64,000 nt of DNA, from contig NZ_CP166679.1 in assembly GCF_041320605.1 (NCBI RefSeq), positions 2,838,001 through 2,902,000 on the forward strand, in the 5' to 3' direction. Position numbers and translations under genes: made by a program. This document shows, piece by piece, positions 63,484 through 64,000 of this stretch. This stretch comes from Arenibacter antarcticus (GTDB lineage: Bacteria > Bacteroidota > Bacteroidia > Flavobacteriales > Flavobacteriaceae). The notes beneath the pieces are model-generated. The model made no database searches, had not been told where the DNA came from, and was given only the letters and a program-made list of their open reading frames with translations. Numbering within the stretch: the stretch's first letter is position 1; every line of letters starts with the position of its first letter.

Positions 63484-64000
63484 ATGTCCGAAAAATTAAT
63501 GTCCAAGAAAAAGCCTGCCTATCCAGTCAGCAAAAAATTGGACGACTATTTGGAGCATTATAGTCGGAAAATTGAAATTCCAATTTTCTATGAAGATCTG
63601 CTTAGATTTTCAGGCTCTGTTGTGGTCTATGATTCCGATGATAAGGATACGCTTTGGGTAAGGGTCTATTACAGTGAGTATGATAGAATCGAAATAGACA
63701 TCAGTCTAAAAAAGGTGTATTCTATTCTACATTCGGATGGGAGTGATAGCATCTTCCCGTTCTTAAATGTAGATGCGGTGGACTTTTGTACCTTTGGGAA
63801 TTCCCAGCCCTTTAGAATCAAGGTTAGGAATATCCTGAATGATAACTTCACTTATTTTTATGTAAAAAAGACCGATGCTTCCCGAATCTATGGCTTGGAA
63901 CTAGAGCATATGTTGTCGCCCTATAATCTAAACTTTTTAGTGTATAAGGATACCTTGATCGAGGAGCATATAGCCGGAATTCCCGGAGATGTTTTTATTA
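63484..64000 (+). CDS. Unknown protein, 3' truncated by the window, possibly kinase-like
   Basis: 172 residues visible from ATG 63484. N-terminal basic leader, then strands with FYVKKTDASRIYGLELEHML and LVYKDTLIEEHIAGIPGDVF. The order Lys-bearing strand, helix with Glu, then EEHIAG hinge-like segment resembles the N-lobe of a protein-kinase or aminoglycoside-kinase fold, but no catalytic loop is in the window. I do not recognise the family with certainty. Confidence 0.55.
   Translation, partial: MSEKLMSKKKPAYPVSKKLDDYLEHYSRKIEIPIFYEDLLRFSGSVVVYDSDDKDTLWVRVYYSEYDRIEIDISLKKVYSILHSDGSDSIFPFLNVDAVDFCTFGNSQPFRIKVRNILNDNFTYFYVKKTDASRIYGLELEHMLSPYNLNFLVYKDTLIEEHIAGIPGDVFI

Noticed and set aside
1-64000. 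tRNA, rRNA, insertion sequences or prophage
   Set aside because: No tRNA-like TTCGAAT arms in cloverleaf context, no transposase, integrase or phage genes were seen by eye; a dedicated scan would be decisive.

Overview
This window is a piece of a bacterial chromosome from the Bacteroidota, almost certainly family Flavobacteriaceae. The evidence is AT-rich intergenic DNA, promoters of the Bacteroidota type (TAnnTTTG at -7), and many families typical of flavobacteria: IcmF-type mutase, DUF6268 and OmpL-like barrels, a cyclophilin-FKBP fusion, a Pur-alpha-like DUF3276 protein, single-domain TerB, DUF4920, DUF1684, YfiT-type DinB, and a DnaJ with a reduced zinc finger. The genus cannot be fixed from the sequence. 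No rRNA, tRNA, CRISPR array, prophage or transposase was seen. Most of the window is ordinary core genome with short operons and clear hairpin terminators.

Layout. 1-6.4 kb: 3' end of a fused isobutyryl-CoA mutase, a small helical protein, an Lrp regulator, then barrel protein, BCCT transporter and universal stress protein. 6.4-14 kb: a serine-less hydrolase-like protein, a DUF1684 lipoprotein, the nitrogen module glnK-amtB-porin (minus strand), crcB and two small membrane proteins. 14-19.5 kb: ilvE, DUF4920, mnmD, an epimerase, grpE-dnaJ. 19.6-19.9 kb: three tandem copies of a 111-bp structured repeat. 20-31 kb: an ABC exporter, the internally deleted remnant of an MscS channel, a DUF6268 barrel, an NtrC-like regulator without DNA-binding domain, PPK2, M28 and M13 peptidases, and a dual immunophilin. 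31-37 kb: cold-shock protein, 1-Cys peroxiredoxin, redoxin, and a tight run of csaA, a sodium/bile-acid-type transporter and an acyltransferase. 37-49 kb: DUF3276, an MsbA-like exporter, nusB-DUF1573-yajC, a Tat-exported oxidoreductase, pepT, pyrD, lysE-type exporter, HMG-CoA lyase. 49-52 kb: an outer-membrane porin-like gene, a flavinylated FMN-binding protein and a four-helix membrane protein, with palindromes resembling iron boxes at both promoters. 52-64 kb: guaB, lysA, sucC, TerB-like, hsp20, uvrB, an ABC-2 transporter, and the start of an unknown protein cut by the window edge.

The most interesting items are the probable iron-regulated porin/flavoprotein/membrane trio (49.1-51.6 kb), the 111-bp tandem repeat, two related microproteins at 13.1 and 31.5 kb that are too short for normal gene calling, the MscS deletion remnant, and several clean palindromes upstream of glnK, guaB and hsp20.
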